NCBI GenBank assembly: GCA_026225235.1
Contig: JAMFSK010000010.1
Coordinates: forward strand, 1-38,878
Direction: 5' to 3'
Length of the DNA stretch: 38,878 nt
From: Burkholderiales bacterium
GTDB lineage: Bacteria; Pseudomonadota; Gammaproteobacteria; Burkholderiales; Burkholderiaceae
The stretch's first letter is position 1. Each line of letters starts with the position of its first letter. A program made the translations under genes and the position numbers. Positions 14,621 to 22,890 of this stretch are shown piece after piece. Under the pieces are notes generated by a model, which saw nothing but the letters and a program-made list of their open reading frames with translations, did not search any database and was not told the DNA's origin.

Positions 14621-16366
14621 TCAATGCGAGTCGCGCGGCACCGCCGCACCCGATCCGCCTACGAGGAAATCGAAGTCCGCGCCCTGGTCGGCTTGCTGCA
14701 CGTGCTCGACGTAGAGCTTGTAGTACCCGCGAGCCGGTGCTTCCGGCTTGACCCATGCATTGCGCCGGCGTTCGAGTTCTTCGTCCGACACATCGAGATG
14801 CAGGCGTCGCGCCTCGACATCGAGTTCGATCATGTCGCCGGTTTGCACGAAGGCGAGCGGGCCACCCGCGGCCGCTTCAGGCGAGACATGCAGCACCACG
14901 GCGCCATAGGCCGTGCCGCTCATGCGGCCATCCGAAATCCGCACCATGTCCGTAATACCCTTGCGCAGCACCTTGGCCGGCAGCGGCATATTGCCCACTT
15001 CGGCGAAGCCCGGATAACCCCTCGGCCCCGCGCCCTTGAGTACCATCACGCAGGTTTCATCGATATCGAGCGACTCGTCGTCGACCTTCTCATGCAACTC
15101 TTCGACGTTCTCGAACACGACGGCACGGCCGCGATGCTTGAGCAGGCTGGCGGTCGCGGCGGACGGTTTGATCACGGCGCCATTCGGCGCGAGATTGCCC
15201 TTGAGCACGGCGATGCCGGCCTTGGGCTTGAACGGTGCGTCAAAGCGCGTGATGACTTTCTCGTCGTAGTTCGGCGCGTCTTTGACGTTGTCCCAGATCG
15301 CCTTGCCGTTCACGGTCAGCGCGTCCTTGTGCAGCAGGCCGTTTTCGCCGAGCTGGCGCAACACGGCCGGCAACCCGCCTGCGTAATACAAGTCTTCCAT
15401 CAGGTACTCGCCTGAGGGCTGCAGGTTCACGAGGCACGGGACGTCCGAACCCAGTTCCCAGTCTTCGAGCGACAGTTCGACACCGATGCGTCGCGCGAGC
15501 GCGATTAGGTGAACCACGGCATTGGTGGAGCCGCCGATCGCCGCATTGGTGCGGATCGCGTTTTCGAACGCTTCGCGCGTGAGGATCTTGTCCATCGTCA
15601 GGTCTTCCCTGACCATCTCGACGATGCGTCGCCCGGCCATATGCGCGAGCACCTGGCGGCGTGCGTCGACCGCGGGAATCGCCGCGTTGTGCGGCAGGCC
15701 CATGCCGATCGACTCGACCATCGAGGCCATCGTCGAAGCCGTGCCCATCGTCATGCAGTGGCCGCGCGAGCGGTTCATGCACGACTCGGCTTCCGTGAAT
15801 TCTTCCTGGCTCATGGTGCCCGCGCGCACTTCTTCCGACATCTGCCAGACGCCCGTGCCCGAGCCGATATGCTTGCCACGGAAGCGCCCGTTGAGCATCG
15901 GGCCACCCGAGACGGCGAGCGCCGGCAGATTGCACGAGGCTGCACCCATCAGCAAGGCGGGCGTGGTCTTGTCGCAACCCACCATCAGGATCACGCCGTC
16001 CATCGGATTGGCGCGGATCGATTCCTCGACGTCCATCGAGGCGAGGTTGCGGAACATCATCGCGGTCGGTCGCAGATTGGTCTCGCCGAGCGACATCACC
16101 GGGAATTCGAGCGGCAGGCCCCCGGCTTCGCGCACACCGCGCTTCACGTACTCTGCGAGCTCGCGAAAGTGAGCATTGCAGGGCGTGAGTTCCGACCACG
16201 TGTTACAGATGCCGATCACCGGCCGGCCATCGAAGTTGTCGTGCGGAATGCCCTGGTTCTTCATCCACGAGCGATGCAGGAAACCGTCCTTGCCCTCGAT
16301 GCCAAACCAGGCGGCACTGCGCAAAGGTTTGCTCTTTTTGTTGTCGTCCGAATTGTCGCTGCTCAT
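14621..16366 (-). CDS. IlvD/Edd-family sugar-acid dehydratase
   Basis: This is an iron-sulfur dehydratase that most likely removes water from an aldonic acid such as L-arabinonate or D-galactonate to give a 2-keto-3-deoxy acid. The 581-residue product begins with LRSAAWFGIEGKDGFLHRSWMKNQG, a motif of the sugar-acid branch rather than of the valine/isoleucine enzyme. Cluster and active-site pieces are visible: CNTWSELTPCN, MVGCDKTTPALLMGAASCN and CMNRSRGHCMTMGTASTMA. I chose ATG at 16366 because GGAG lies 8 bases upstream; an ATG at 16393 has its AGGA directly abutting it. It is divergent from a LysR gene and shares a promoter layout with the sugar transporter, which supports the sugar-acid role. 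The exact substrate is inferred. Confidence 0.88.
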   Translation of the reverse strand: MSSDNSDDNKKSKPLRSAAWFGIEGKDGFLHRSWMKNQGIPHDNFDGRPVIGICNTWSELTPCNAHFRELAEYVKRGVREAGGLPLEFPVMSLGETNLRPTAMMFRNLASMDVEESIRANPMDGVILMVGCDKTTPALLMGAASCNLPALAVSGGPMLNGRFRGKHIGSGTGVWQMSEEVRAGTMSQEEFTEAESCMNRSRGHCMTMGTASTMASMVESIGMGLPHNAAIPAVDARRQVLAHMAGRRIVEMVREDLTMDKILTREAFENAIRTNAAIGGSTNAVVHLIALARRIGVELSLEDWELGSDVPCLVNLQPSGEYLMEDLYYAGGLPAVLRQLGENGLLHKDALTVNGKAIWDNVKDAPNYDEKVITRFDAPFKPKAGIAVLKGNLAPNGAVIKPSAATASLLKHRGRAVVFENVEELHEKVDDESLDIDETCVMVLKGAGPRGYPGFAEVGNMPLPAKVLRKGITDMVRISDGRMSGTAYGAVVLHVSPEAAAGGPLAFVQTGDMIELDVEARRLHLDVSDEELERRRNAWVKPEAPARGYYKLYVEHVQQADQGADFDFLVGGSGAAVPRDSH

Positions 16367-16472
16367 TCCGTCTTCTCCGTGTCCTTCAGCCATTCCTGCG
16401 TGATGTCATCGTTGCCCGTCCGCGCACCGCGCGGAACGTGGCGCGTTCCCTGGCGACATTCACGAGCCCACG

Positions 16473-16539
16473 AGCGTAGAGCCCACTCTGCTCGCCGTCT
16501 AATGAAATGTCGGCCGTCAGCCATACAATAATTGATATA
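16473..16539 (-). promoter_or_regulatory. Dehydratase promoter with LysR-type upstream box
   Basis: Reading the minus strand: TATATC...TATG, an imperfect palindrome (16522-16539), then 18 bp, ATTAGACG (16496-16503), 17 bp, and TACGCT (16473-16478). TAGACG serves as -35 and TACGCT as -10. The same elements with the same spacings occur upstream of the sugar-binding-protein gene. The box would lie near -60, where LysR activators bind, and it is also 45-62 bp upstream of the divergent lysR start. Confidence 0.72.
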
Positions 16540-16583
16540 GTTCGCGCGTCATTCCTGATCTTGCCGGAAGCCCCCACATCGTG

Positions 16584-17540
16584 ATGGATCCCGCCCCTTC
16601 CCTGAGCAAACCCCAGCGCCGCTTGCGGCTTCAGCAACTGCGCCTGCTCGTCAGCCTTGACGAGACACATAATATGGCGCGCTCGGCCGAGGTGCTCGGC
16701 ATGTCGCAGCCGGCCGCGTCGCGCGTGCTGCGCGAGCTCGAGGAGCTGATGGGCATCCCCTTGTTTGAGCGGCTGCCGCGCGGACTCCAGCCGACCTGGT
16801 TTGGCGACAGCATGATCCGTCATGCGCGCACCGCACTGTCGGCCGTTGACCATGCATTCTCCGAGATCGCGGCGATGAAGTCGGGGCTGACCGGCGTGGT
16901 CAGGATCGGCACGATCATGTCGCCCGCGACGGCGCTGATTCCCGACGCCGTGGTCCGCGTCAAGCAACGCTTTCCCGATGTGCGGCTGATCGTGCGCATG
17001 GAGTCGAGCGATACCTTGTTCCCGATGCTGCGCCAGGGTGACCTCGACATCGTGATTGCGCGTCCGCTCGAGGAACACGACAACGCCGATATCGAGTTCG
17101 AGCCGCTCGGTGGCGAGGAGGTCTGCGCGATGGTGCGCGTGGGCCACCCGCTGGTGAACGCCGCGAATGTCACGCTTGGCGACCTGACGCGCTGGCCTTG
17201 GGTCGTGCCCGAGGCGGGCTCGGTGTTGCGCCGGCGTTTCGACCAGCTGTTTCGCGTGAGCCGCGTGAGTCCGCCGGCCGACTTCGTCGAGACCGGTGCG
17301 CAGTTGCTGATCACCAGTCTCGTCGGCCGTTCGGACACGGTGGCACTGCTGCCTCGCGAAGTGACCGAGTATTACGTGAGCCATGGTATCGGTGCCCAGG
17401 TGCCGATCATGCTTGATTGCCGGATGGATCCGTTCGGTATCGCGACACTGCGCGAAGCACCGCTGTCGCCAGCCGCATTCGCGGTGCTTGAGACGATTCG
17501 CGAACGCGCGTCGGAACTGTATCCCGCCAAGCCGGGCTGA
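16584..17540 (+). CDS. LysR-type regulator (GbpR-like) of the sugar module
   Basis: LysR regulators bind DNA as tetramers and activate an adjacent divergent target when a metabolite binds. The 318-residue product has the winged helix at about residues 15-75 (QLRLLVSLDETHNMARSAEVLGMSQPAASRVLRELEE, PLFERLPRGLQPTWFGDSMI). A periplasmic-binding-like effector domain follows (GVVRIGTIMSPATALIPDAVVRVKQRFPDVRLIV). The PTWFGD segment resembles GbpR-type regulators of galactose/arabinose-binding-protein genes, from memory. The start may be ATG 16584 or the GTG just before it. It sits between a divergent sugar-acid dehydratase and a convergent sugar ABC operon. Its 3' end overlaps the antisense end of the permease gene by 134 bp. 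Confidence 0.88.
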   Translation: MDPAPSLSKPQRRLRLQQLRLLVSLDETHNMARSAEVLGMSQPAASRVLRELEELMGIPLFERLPRGLQPTWFGDSMIRHARTALSAVDHAFSEIAAMKSGLTGVVRIGTIMSPATALIPDAVVRVKQRFPDVRLIVRMESSDTLFPMLRQGDLDIVIARPLEEHDNADIEFEPLGGEEVCAMVRVGHPLVNAANVTLGDLTRWPWVVPEAGSVLRRRFDQLFRVSRVSPPADFVETGAQLLITSLVGRSDTVALLPREVTEYYVSHGIGAQVPIMLDCRMDPFGIATLREAPLSPAAFAVLETIRERASELYPAKPG

Positions 17541-18738
17541 CACCGTCGGTACTTGCAGGGGCGGCAGCGATTTCAACCGCGCTTGCTGCCGCATCTGCTG
17601 CCCTATTGCCGGTCGTGCTTCTTGTCAGGGCCCCCGTTACATTTCCCGCCGCGCTGCCCGACACACTGGCGGCCGAGGGCGTCTTCGCGGCCGGCCCTTC
17701 GACATGGCGTGCCCGACCGCCTTCAGCCGTGCCGCCCGTGCGCCTATCGGCGCGCGCATGACGTTCGATCACACGCTGGAGCAGGCAGAAGATGCAGAGC
17801 AGCGCACCGATGAAGATCCGTGTCCACCACGAGCTCAGCGTCCCGTCGAAGGTGATCAGCGTCTGAATCGTGCCGAGGATGCCGACGCCGAACAGGGTCC
17901 CGACCACATAGCCGACACCGCCCGTCAGCAGCGTGCCGCCAATCACACTGGCAGCGATCGCATCGAGTTCCATGCCCTGCGCCTGAAGCCCATAGCCGGA
18001 CAGCACATAGAAGGTGAAGGCCACACCGCCGAGCGCCGAGCAGAAGCCCGACACGGCGTAGACGCCGACCTTGGTCGAGGCAACCGGCAAGCCCATCAGC
18101 AAGGCTGAGCGCTCATTGCCGCCGATTGCATAGACGTTGCGGCCGAATCGCGAATAGTGCGCAACATAGACGGCGACCAGGAGGGTCACCACCGCGATCA
18201 GGACATTGGTGCTGACCGATGCCGAGCCGAGCGGTACTCGCAGGCCGGCAATGGCCTTGAAGGTCGGGTCAGTGATCGGAATCGAATCGAGCGAAATCAG
18301 GAAACAGACGCCGCGCGCGACGAACATCCCCGCCAGCGTGATCACGAACGGCTGCAGCTTGAAGAAGTAAATCAGCGCACCCTGCGCTGCCCCGAACGCC
18401 GTGCCGATCAACAGCACCAGGGGCACGATGACCCACACCGGCCAGTGCCAATGCTCGGCCATCACGGCTTCGGCGATGGTGGTGAACGCGACCACGGAGC
18501 CGACCGACAAATCGATCCCGCCCGACAGGATCACAAAGGTCACGCCGATCGAGACGATCAACAGGAAGGCGTTGTCCACGAGCAGGTCGAGCAGCACCTG
18601 CAGCGAGAAAAATCCGGTGTACATCACCGAGCCGAAACCGAAGAGCGCGACAAACAGAACGATTGTTACGGTCAGCGGCAAGGTGCGGGGATCCGTCAGC
18701 GGACGGATCAGAGTGCCAAGCATCGAACGAGTGTTCAT
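17407..18738 (-). CDS. Sugar ABC transporter permease, YjfF-like, with long C-terminal tail
   Basis: This is one of two membrane subunits of a carbohydrate ABC importer of the ribose/galactofuranose type. About eight to ten hydrophobic helices are visible. The family core includes NAFLLIVSIGVTFVILSGGIDLSVGSVV, FFKLQPFVITLAGMFVARG, GGNERSALLMGLPV and MELDAIAASVIGGTLLTGGVG. The transmembrane part ends near LLCIFCLLQRVIERH. About 110 further residues follow, rich in Ala, Thr, Ser, Arg and Gly, with no helix. This makes 443 residues against about 330 for E. coli YjfF. The last 134 bp run antisense to lysR. The tail may be a genuine extension or the result of a lost stop codon. The start overlaps the stop of the next permease by one base. 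Confidence 0.88.
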   Translation of the reverse strand: MNTRSMLGTLIRPLTDPRTLPLTVTIVLFVALFGFGSVMYTGFFSLQVLLDLLVDNAFLLIVSIGVTFVILSGGIDLSVGSVVAFTTIAEAVMAEHWHWPVWVIVPLVLLIGTAFGAAQGALIYFFKLQPFVITLAGMFVARGVCFLISLDSIPITDPTFKAIAGLRVPLGSASVSTNVLIAVVTLLVAVYVAHYSRFGRNVYAIGGNERSALLMGLPVASTKVGVYAVSGFCSALGGVAFTFYVLSGYGLQAQGMELDAIAASVIGGTLLTGGVGYVVGTLFGVGILGTIQTLITFDGTLSSWWTRIFIGALLCIFCLLQRVIERHARADRRTGGTAEGGRARHVEGPAAKTPSAASVSGSAAGNVTGALTRSTTGNRAADAAASAVEIAAAPASTDGVSPAWRDTVPTRVRESSQAPRMRLATAVLRAVSRYRTDPSGNQA

Positions 18739-19826
18739 CAGGCGATACTCCGCTTGCCGAATGCATGCATCAGGTAGAACCGCGCGATCGGCGACTGGAT
18801 CACGCTGACAATCAACACGACGGCGGCCTTGACCACGAGGTTGGCCTCGGGTGGCACGCCGATCGAATAGGTCGTATAGGTCAGGGTCTGGATGATCAGT
18901 GCGCCGAGCACGGTGCCCATCAGGCTGAAGCGGCCGCCGAGGAGCGAGGTGCCCCCGAGCGTGACGGCGAGGATCGCATCGAGCTCGAGCAGCAGGCCCG
19001 CATTGTTGCCATCGGCACTGCGCACGTTGGAGCTGATCAGCACGCCCGCGAGCGAGGCCGTGAGGCCCGAGAACACGTAGACGAGAAACACGATCGCCTT
19101 CATGCGCAAGCCGACAAAACGCGTCGCCGTGGGGTTGACGCCGATCGCACGGATGAACAGGCCCAGGGCCGTGCCTTCCATTAGTGCGAACGTACCGATC
19201 ACGACGACCACCGCGACCCAGACCGAGAACGGCATGCCGAGCAGATAGCCCCCGCCGAGGAACAGGTAGGACGGTGTCGAGATCGGGATGATCTGGCCGG
19301 CAGTCAGCAACTGGGCGACACCGCGGCCCGCCACCATCAGGATGAGCGTGGCAATGATCGGCTGCATGCCGACCAGCGAGACCAGCGTGCCGTTCCAGAT
19401 GCCGCTGAGCAGGCCGACCACCAGTGCCGCCATCACGGCGACGACGACCGGATAGCCGCTCGAATGGAGTGTCGGGGCGAGCAGCGTGGCAGCCATGGCG
19501 CCCGCGATCGCGACGACAGCGCCGACCGAGATATCGATCCCGCGCGTGGCGATCACGAGTGTCATGCCGAGCGAGACCAGAGTGAGCGGCGCGGCACGAT
19601 TCAAGATATCGATGGGTGCGCCGAACATATGGCCGTTGAGCATCCGGATGCCGAGGAAAGCCGGATGGAAGGCGAGGTTCAACGCAATCAGCAACACGAG
19701 CGTCAGCGCGGGCCAGATCAGTGCGCTGTGAAAGGGTCGGGTCCACGTTGCGCGCTTGCGAGCGCGCTCGGACGTACCCCCGGACGAACCGCTGGACGAA
19801 TTATTGGACGAGTCGCCGCTTGTCAT
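18738..19826 (-). CDS. Sugar ABC transporter permease, YtfT-like
   Basis: This is the second membrane subunit of the sugar importer. The 362-residue product starts with a polar Ser/Gly/Asn-rich stretch and a basic patch. The hydrophobic core of the RbsC/YtfT type follows: ILNRAAPLTLVSLGMTLVIATRGIDISVGAVVAIAGAMAA, GMQPIIATLILMVAGRGVAQLL, GVNPTATRFVGLRM and ELDAILAVTLGGTSLLGGRFS. It overlaps the ATPase gene upstream by 4 bp and the YjfF-like gene downstream by 1 bp, so all three are translated as one coupled unit. Confidence 0.92.
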   Translation of the reverse strand: MTSGDSSNNSSSGSSGGTSERARKRATWTRPFHSALIWPALTLVLLIALNLAFHPAFLGIRMLNGHMFGAPIDILNRAAPLTLVSLGMTLVIATRGIDISVGAVVAIAGAMAATLLAPTLHSSGYPVVVAVMAALVVGLLSGIWNGTLVSLVGMQPIIATLILMVAGRGVAQLLTAGQIIPISTPSYLFLGGGYLLGMPFSVWVAVVVVIGTFALMEGTALGLFIRAIGVNPTATRFVGLRMKAIVFLVYVFSGLTASLAGVLISSNVRSADGNNAGLLLELDAILAVTLGGTSLLGGRFSLMGTVLGALIIQTLTYTTYSIGVPPEANLVVKAAVVLIVSVIQSPIARFYLMHAFGKRSIA

Positions 19827-21382
19827 TCCGAGGCTCCCGAGATCAGTCGATAAATATTCTCGTCAGTCGCTTCGCGGCCACTGAGTTCGGCGATCTTGCT
19901 GCGGTCGCGCAACACGGCAACGCGATGGCTCATCCGCGTGACCTCGCTGACTTCCGACGAGATGAATAGAATGCCGAGACCCTTCGCGCAGAGCGCGAGC
20001 ATCTGGTCCATGATTTCAAACTTAGCAGCGACATCGATGCCGCGCGTGGGTTCATCGAGAATCAGCAGTTGAGGTTCCGTCGCGAGCCAGCGCGCAAGCA
20101 ACACCTTCTGCTGGTTGCCGCCCGAGAGCAGGCCGATCGGCTGCTCGGCGTCCGACGCCTTGATGCCGAGGCGCTTGATATAGTCGTCGGCAATCGCCCG
20201 CTGTTCCTTGCGACGGATAAAACGACGCCAGCCGAGCTTGGCTTGCAACGCGAGCACGATATTCTCGCGAATCGACAACTCGGCGACGATGCCTTCGCGC
20301 TTGCGGTCTTCGGGGCAATAGCCAATGCCCTGGCCGACCGCATCGTGCGGCGAACGCAGCCTGACCGGTGCACCATCGAACGCGACATCGCCGGTATCGG
20401 CCCGGTCGACACCGAACAGCAAGCGTGCGGTCTCCGTGCGGCCCGAACCGAGCAGCCCGGCGAGGCCGAGTATCTCGCCACGCCGGATCTCGATGTCCAC
20501 CGGCTGCATCTGCCCGCGCCGGCCCATGCCTCGCATCTCGACAAAAGCCGGCTGTGCTGCGCCCGTGGCGCCTTCCTTTCGTTCGAGTTGTTCGGCGAGT
20601 TGAGCGGCGGTCTCCTCGAGACGTTTGCCGACCCCTTCGTGCCCCACCATGCGCGCCACCAGTTGTGCGGGGCTCAGATCGCGTGCGAGATATTCGCCCA
20701 CGCGTTCGCCATTGCGCATCACCGTGATGCGATCCGAGATCGCATAGGTCTGTTCAAGAAAGTGCGTGACGAACAGGATCGCGATCTGGCTTTGCTTGAG
20801 CTGCCGAAGCACTGCGAACAGCCGTGCGACTTCATCTTCATCGAGACTCGAGGTCGGTTCGTCGAGGATCAGCACGCGCGCATCGACACTGATCGCGCGC
20901 GCGATGGCGACCATTTGCTGGATCGCGATCGGGTAATAGTCGAGCGACTTGTCGACATCGAGCGCGATATTGAGCCGCGCGAGCGCTGCCTGCGCGCCTT
21001 CGCGCATCGCTGGCCAGTCGATCTTGCCGTGGCGGATCGGCTGGCGACCCGCATAAATATTTTCACTGACCGACAGGTTCGGGCAGAGGTTCACTTCCTG
21101 GTACAGGGTGCGCACGCCATACGACTCAGCCTGTTTGGGCGAAGCGAAGCGCACGGGGGTCCCGTCGAGTACGATCTCGCCGCTATCCGGTGCTAGCACG
21201 CCCGTGAGCACATTGATCAGGGTCGATTTGCCGGCACCGTTCTGGCCCATCAGCGTATGGACTTCGCCCGGCAGCAAACGGAAGTCGACTTGCTTGAGCG
21301 CGTGCACGCCGGGAAAGCGCTTGTCGATCCCGGTCATCTGGAGGATCGCTGTGGGCTCGGACTGCGTGTGTTCTTGCGTCAT
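19823..21382 (-). CDS. Sugar ABC transporter ATP-binding protein, YtfR-like
   Basis: This is the twin-cassette ATPase that powers the sugar importer from the cytoplasmic side. In the 519-residue product the first cassette has an intact Walker A (GQNGAGKST) and Walker B (VLILDEPTSSLDE), with a degenerate signature (YPIAIQQMVAIARA). The second has an altered Walker A (GLLGSGRTE), an intact signature (LSGGNQQKVLLARWL) and Walker B (LLILDEPTRGIDV). This asymmetry is normal for the RbsA/MglA/YtfR family. It lies 141 bp after the binding-protein gene, from which it is separated by a strong hairpin, and overlaps the first permease by 4 bp. Confidence 0.95.
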   Translation of the reverse strand: MTQEHTQSEPTAILQMTGIDKRFPGVHALKQVDFRLLPGEVHTLMGQNGAGKSTLINVLTGVLAPDSGEIVLDGTPVRFASPKQAESYGVRTLYQEVNLCPNLSVSENIYAGRQPIRHGKIDWPAMREGAQAALARLNIALDVDKSLDYYPIAIQQMVAIARAISVDARVLILDEPTSSLDEDEVARLFAVLRQLKQSQIAILFVTHFLEQTYAISDRITVMRNGERVGEYLARDLSPAQLVARMVGHEGVGKRLEETAAQLAEQLERKEGATGAAQPAFVEMRGMGRRGQMQPVDIEIRRGEILGLAGLLGSGRTETARLLFGVDRADTGDVAFDGAPVRLRSPHDAVGQGIGYCPEDRKREGIVAELSIRENIVLALQAKLGWRRFIRRKEQRAIADDYIKRLGIKASDAEQPIGLLSGGNQQKVLLARWLATEPQLLILDEPTRGIDVAAKFEIMDQMLALCAKGLGILFISSEVSEVTRMSHRVAVLRDRSKIAELSGREATDENIYRLISGASE

Positions 21383-21426
21383 GATCGCGAGGAAAGAGGC
21401 CGGTTCAGGTGAGGCTTCACCAAACG

Positions 21427-21457
21427 CCGCGCCGGACCCAGCAAGGGTCCGGCGCGG
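21427..21457. repeat. 13-bp perfect intercistronic hairpin after the sugar-binding-protein gene
   Basis: CCGCGCCGGACCC (21427-21439) pairs perfectly with GGGTCCGGCGCGG (21445-21457) around a 5-base loop. It lies between the stop of the binding-protein gene and the start of the ATPase gene. No T-tract follows on the minus strand. Hairpins in this position in other binding-protein operons protect the upstream mRNA from 3' decay and allow a large excess of binding protein. That role is inferred here. Confidence 0.75.
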
Positions 21458-21523
21458 TGGGATGCAGCAAGGCGTGGCGTGGCTTTAAGCGGCGCAACGT
21501 CCCGCGCACCCGATCTCAGTCGC

Positions 21524-22492
21524 TCAATACTTGCGAGTCGGCATGATCTTCGCCGCGTCGGCCTGCGTGAACACGGTTTCTTCGGTCTTGATGCGGCGCG
21601 GCAGCGTCTTGCCTGCGACCACATCCTTGGCAGCCTGCATCAGTTGCGGTCCGAGCAGCGGGCTGCATTCGACGTCGACATTGATCTTGCCGTCGACCAT
21701 CGCCTGGAAGCCACCATGAGTCGCATCGAACGACACCACCACCGGGTCTTTGCCCGGGTGCATGCCGGCTTCTTCCATGGCCTGGATCGCGCCGAGGGCC
21801 ATATCGTCGTTATGCGCGTAGACCACGTTGATCTTGCTGCCGTAGGTCTTCGCGAACGCTTCCATGACCTGCTTGCCGCCGGCAAGCGTGAAGTCACCCG
21901 ATTGCGAAGCGATGATCTTGAACTTCGGGTCGTCCTTGATGACTTCGATCAGGCCGGCATGACGGTCGTTGGCCGGTGCGGAGCCCACGGTGCCCTGGAG
22001 TTCGACGATATTGATCGGACCCTTGTCGTTCTTGTAGTGTTCTTCGAGCCAGTGGCCGCCACGGCGCCCTTCCTCGAGGAAGTCCGAGCCGATCATCGTC
22101 ACGTAGAGCGAGGTGTCTTTGACGTCGATATTGCGGTCAGTCAGGATCACGGGGATCTTCGCAGCCTTGGCTTCCTGCAGGATCGGTTCCCAGCCGGACT
22201 CGACCACCGGTGAGAAGGCGATCACATCGACCTTCTGGGCGATATACGAACGGATTGCCTTGATCTGGTTTTCCTGTTTCTGCTGGGCGTCGGCGAACTT
22301 GAGGTTGATGCCGGCGGCGGGCGCCGCGCTCTTGACCGATTCCGTGTTCGCGGTGCGCCATGCGCTTTCGGCGCCGACCTGCGAGAAACCGAGGGTGATT
22401 TCCTTGTCGGCAGCCTGGGCGCCGAAACTCGCCGTCATCAATAATGCAGCAGCAACGAGGGCGCGCACGCCGGCCCGCTTCACATCAGCCAT
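21524..22492 (-). CDS. Sugar ABC transporter periplasmic binding protein, YtfQ-like
   Basis: This is the periplasmic receptor of the importer, which in the YtfQ family binds galactose or related sugars. The 322-residue product has a signal peptide (KRAGVRALVAAALLMTASF) with cleavage after GAQA. The mature part starts EITLGFSQVGAESAWRTANTE. Family pieces include FADAQQKQENQIKAIRSYIA, SPVVESGWEPILQEAK, ILTDRNIDVKD, VELQGTVGSAPANDRHAG and VVYAHNDDMALGAIQAMEEAG. I chose ATG at 22492 because AGGAG lies 6 bases before it; an upstream frame extension has no leader-like sequence. The dehydratase and LysR nearby suggest its ligand is a galactose- or arabinose-type aldose. Confidence 0.94.
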   Translation of the reverse strand: MADVKRAGVRALVAAALLMTASFGAQAADKEITLGFSQVGAESAWRTANTESVKSAAPAAGINLKFADAQQKQENQIKAIRSYIAQKVDVIAFSPVVESGWEPILQEAKAAKIPVILTDRNIDVKDTSLYVTMIGSDFLEEGRRGGHWLEEHYKNDKGPINIVELQGTVGSAPANDRHAGLIEVIKDDPKFKIIASQSGDFTLAGGKQVMEAFAKTYGSKINVVYAHNDDMALGAIQAMEEAGMHPGKDPVVVSFDATHGGFQAMVDGKINVDVECSPLLGPQLMQAAKDVVAGKTLPRRIKTEETVFTQADAAKIMPTRKY

Positions 22493-22553
22493 GTCTGTCT
22501 CCTGAATTCGTTTTTTTGATCGGTCAGACGCCGGTGCATCCAACTCTCTTTTG

Positions 22554-22620
22554 AGCGTAGCAACGGCGGGGGTGAGCGTCTAATCTCATTTCTTGGCGCT
22601 GTCATATCGAAAGCGATATG
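22554..22620 (-). promoter_or_regulatory. Sugar transporter promoter with palindromic LysR-type box
   Basis: Reading the minus strand: CATATCG-CTTT-CGATATG, a perfect 7-bp inverted repeat (22603-22620), then 18 bp, ATTAGACG (22577-22584), 17 bp, and TACGCT (22554-22559). Transcription would start near 22547, about 55 bases before the ATG. All four spacings and the two core words match those upstream of the dehydratase gene. Confidence 0.78.
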
Positions 22621-22890
22621 TGCGGGCCGCACAGCCATACTGCACCGGGCACGGGGGCTGACAGCCGTTTGAGGCGATGCGCCAGGTGCGCGGGAATTCC
22701 CTGATTGCCGAAGACCCGCGCTCAGCCTGCGCTTAGCGTGCGCACGCGTACATACGGCAGGCACGCGCTTCCTTATCCTCGGCTTCAACTAGAACAGCAT
22801 CGCCACAGCAGACGCCTTCTGTCCGGAAGCGGCGAGCGATGCGACTGGAGCGTCGCCGGGAACCAATGACGCTACGAGGGTAAGGCCGCT
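22621..22890. other. Non-coding region between the sugar promoter and the acetyltransferase gene
   Basis: These 270 bases complete a gap of about 400 bp between divergent genes. The left part is the LysR-type promoter region. In the right part I see no convincing promoter, repeat or reading frame, though the acetyltransferase promoter should lie here. Confidence 0.45.

Noticed and set aside
15509..16531. Long plus-strand frame opposite the dehydratase gene
   Set aside because: It is an antisense shadow of a gene with clear family motifs and shows no domain of its own.
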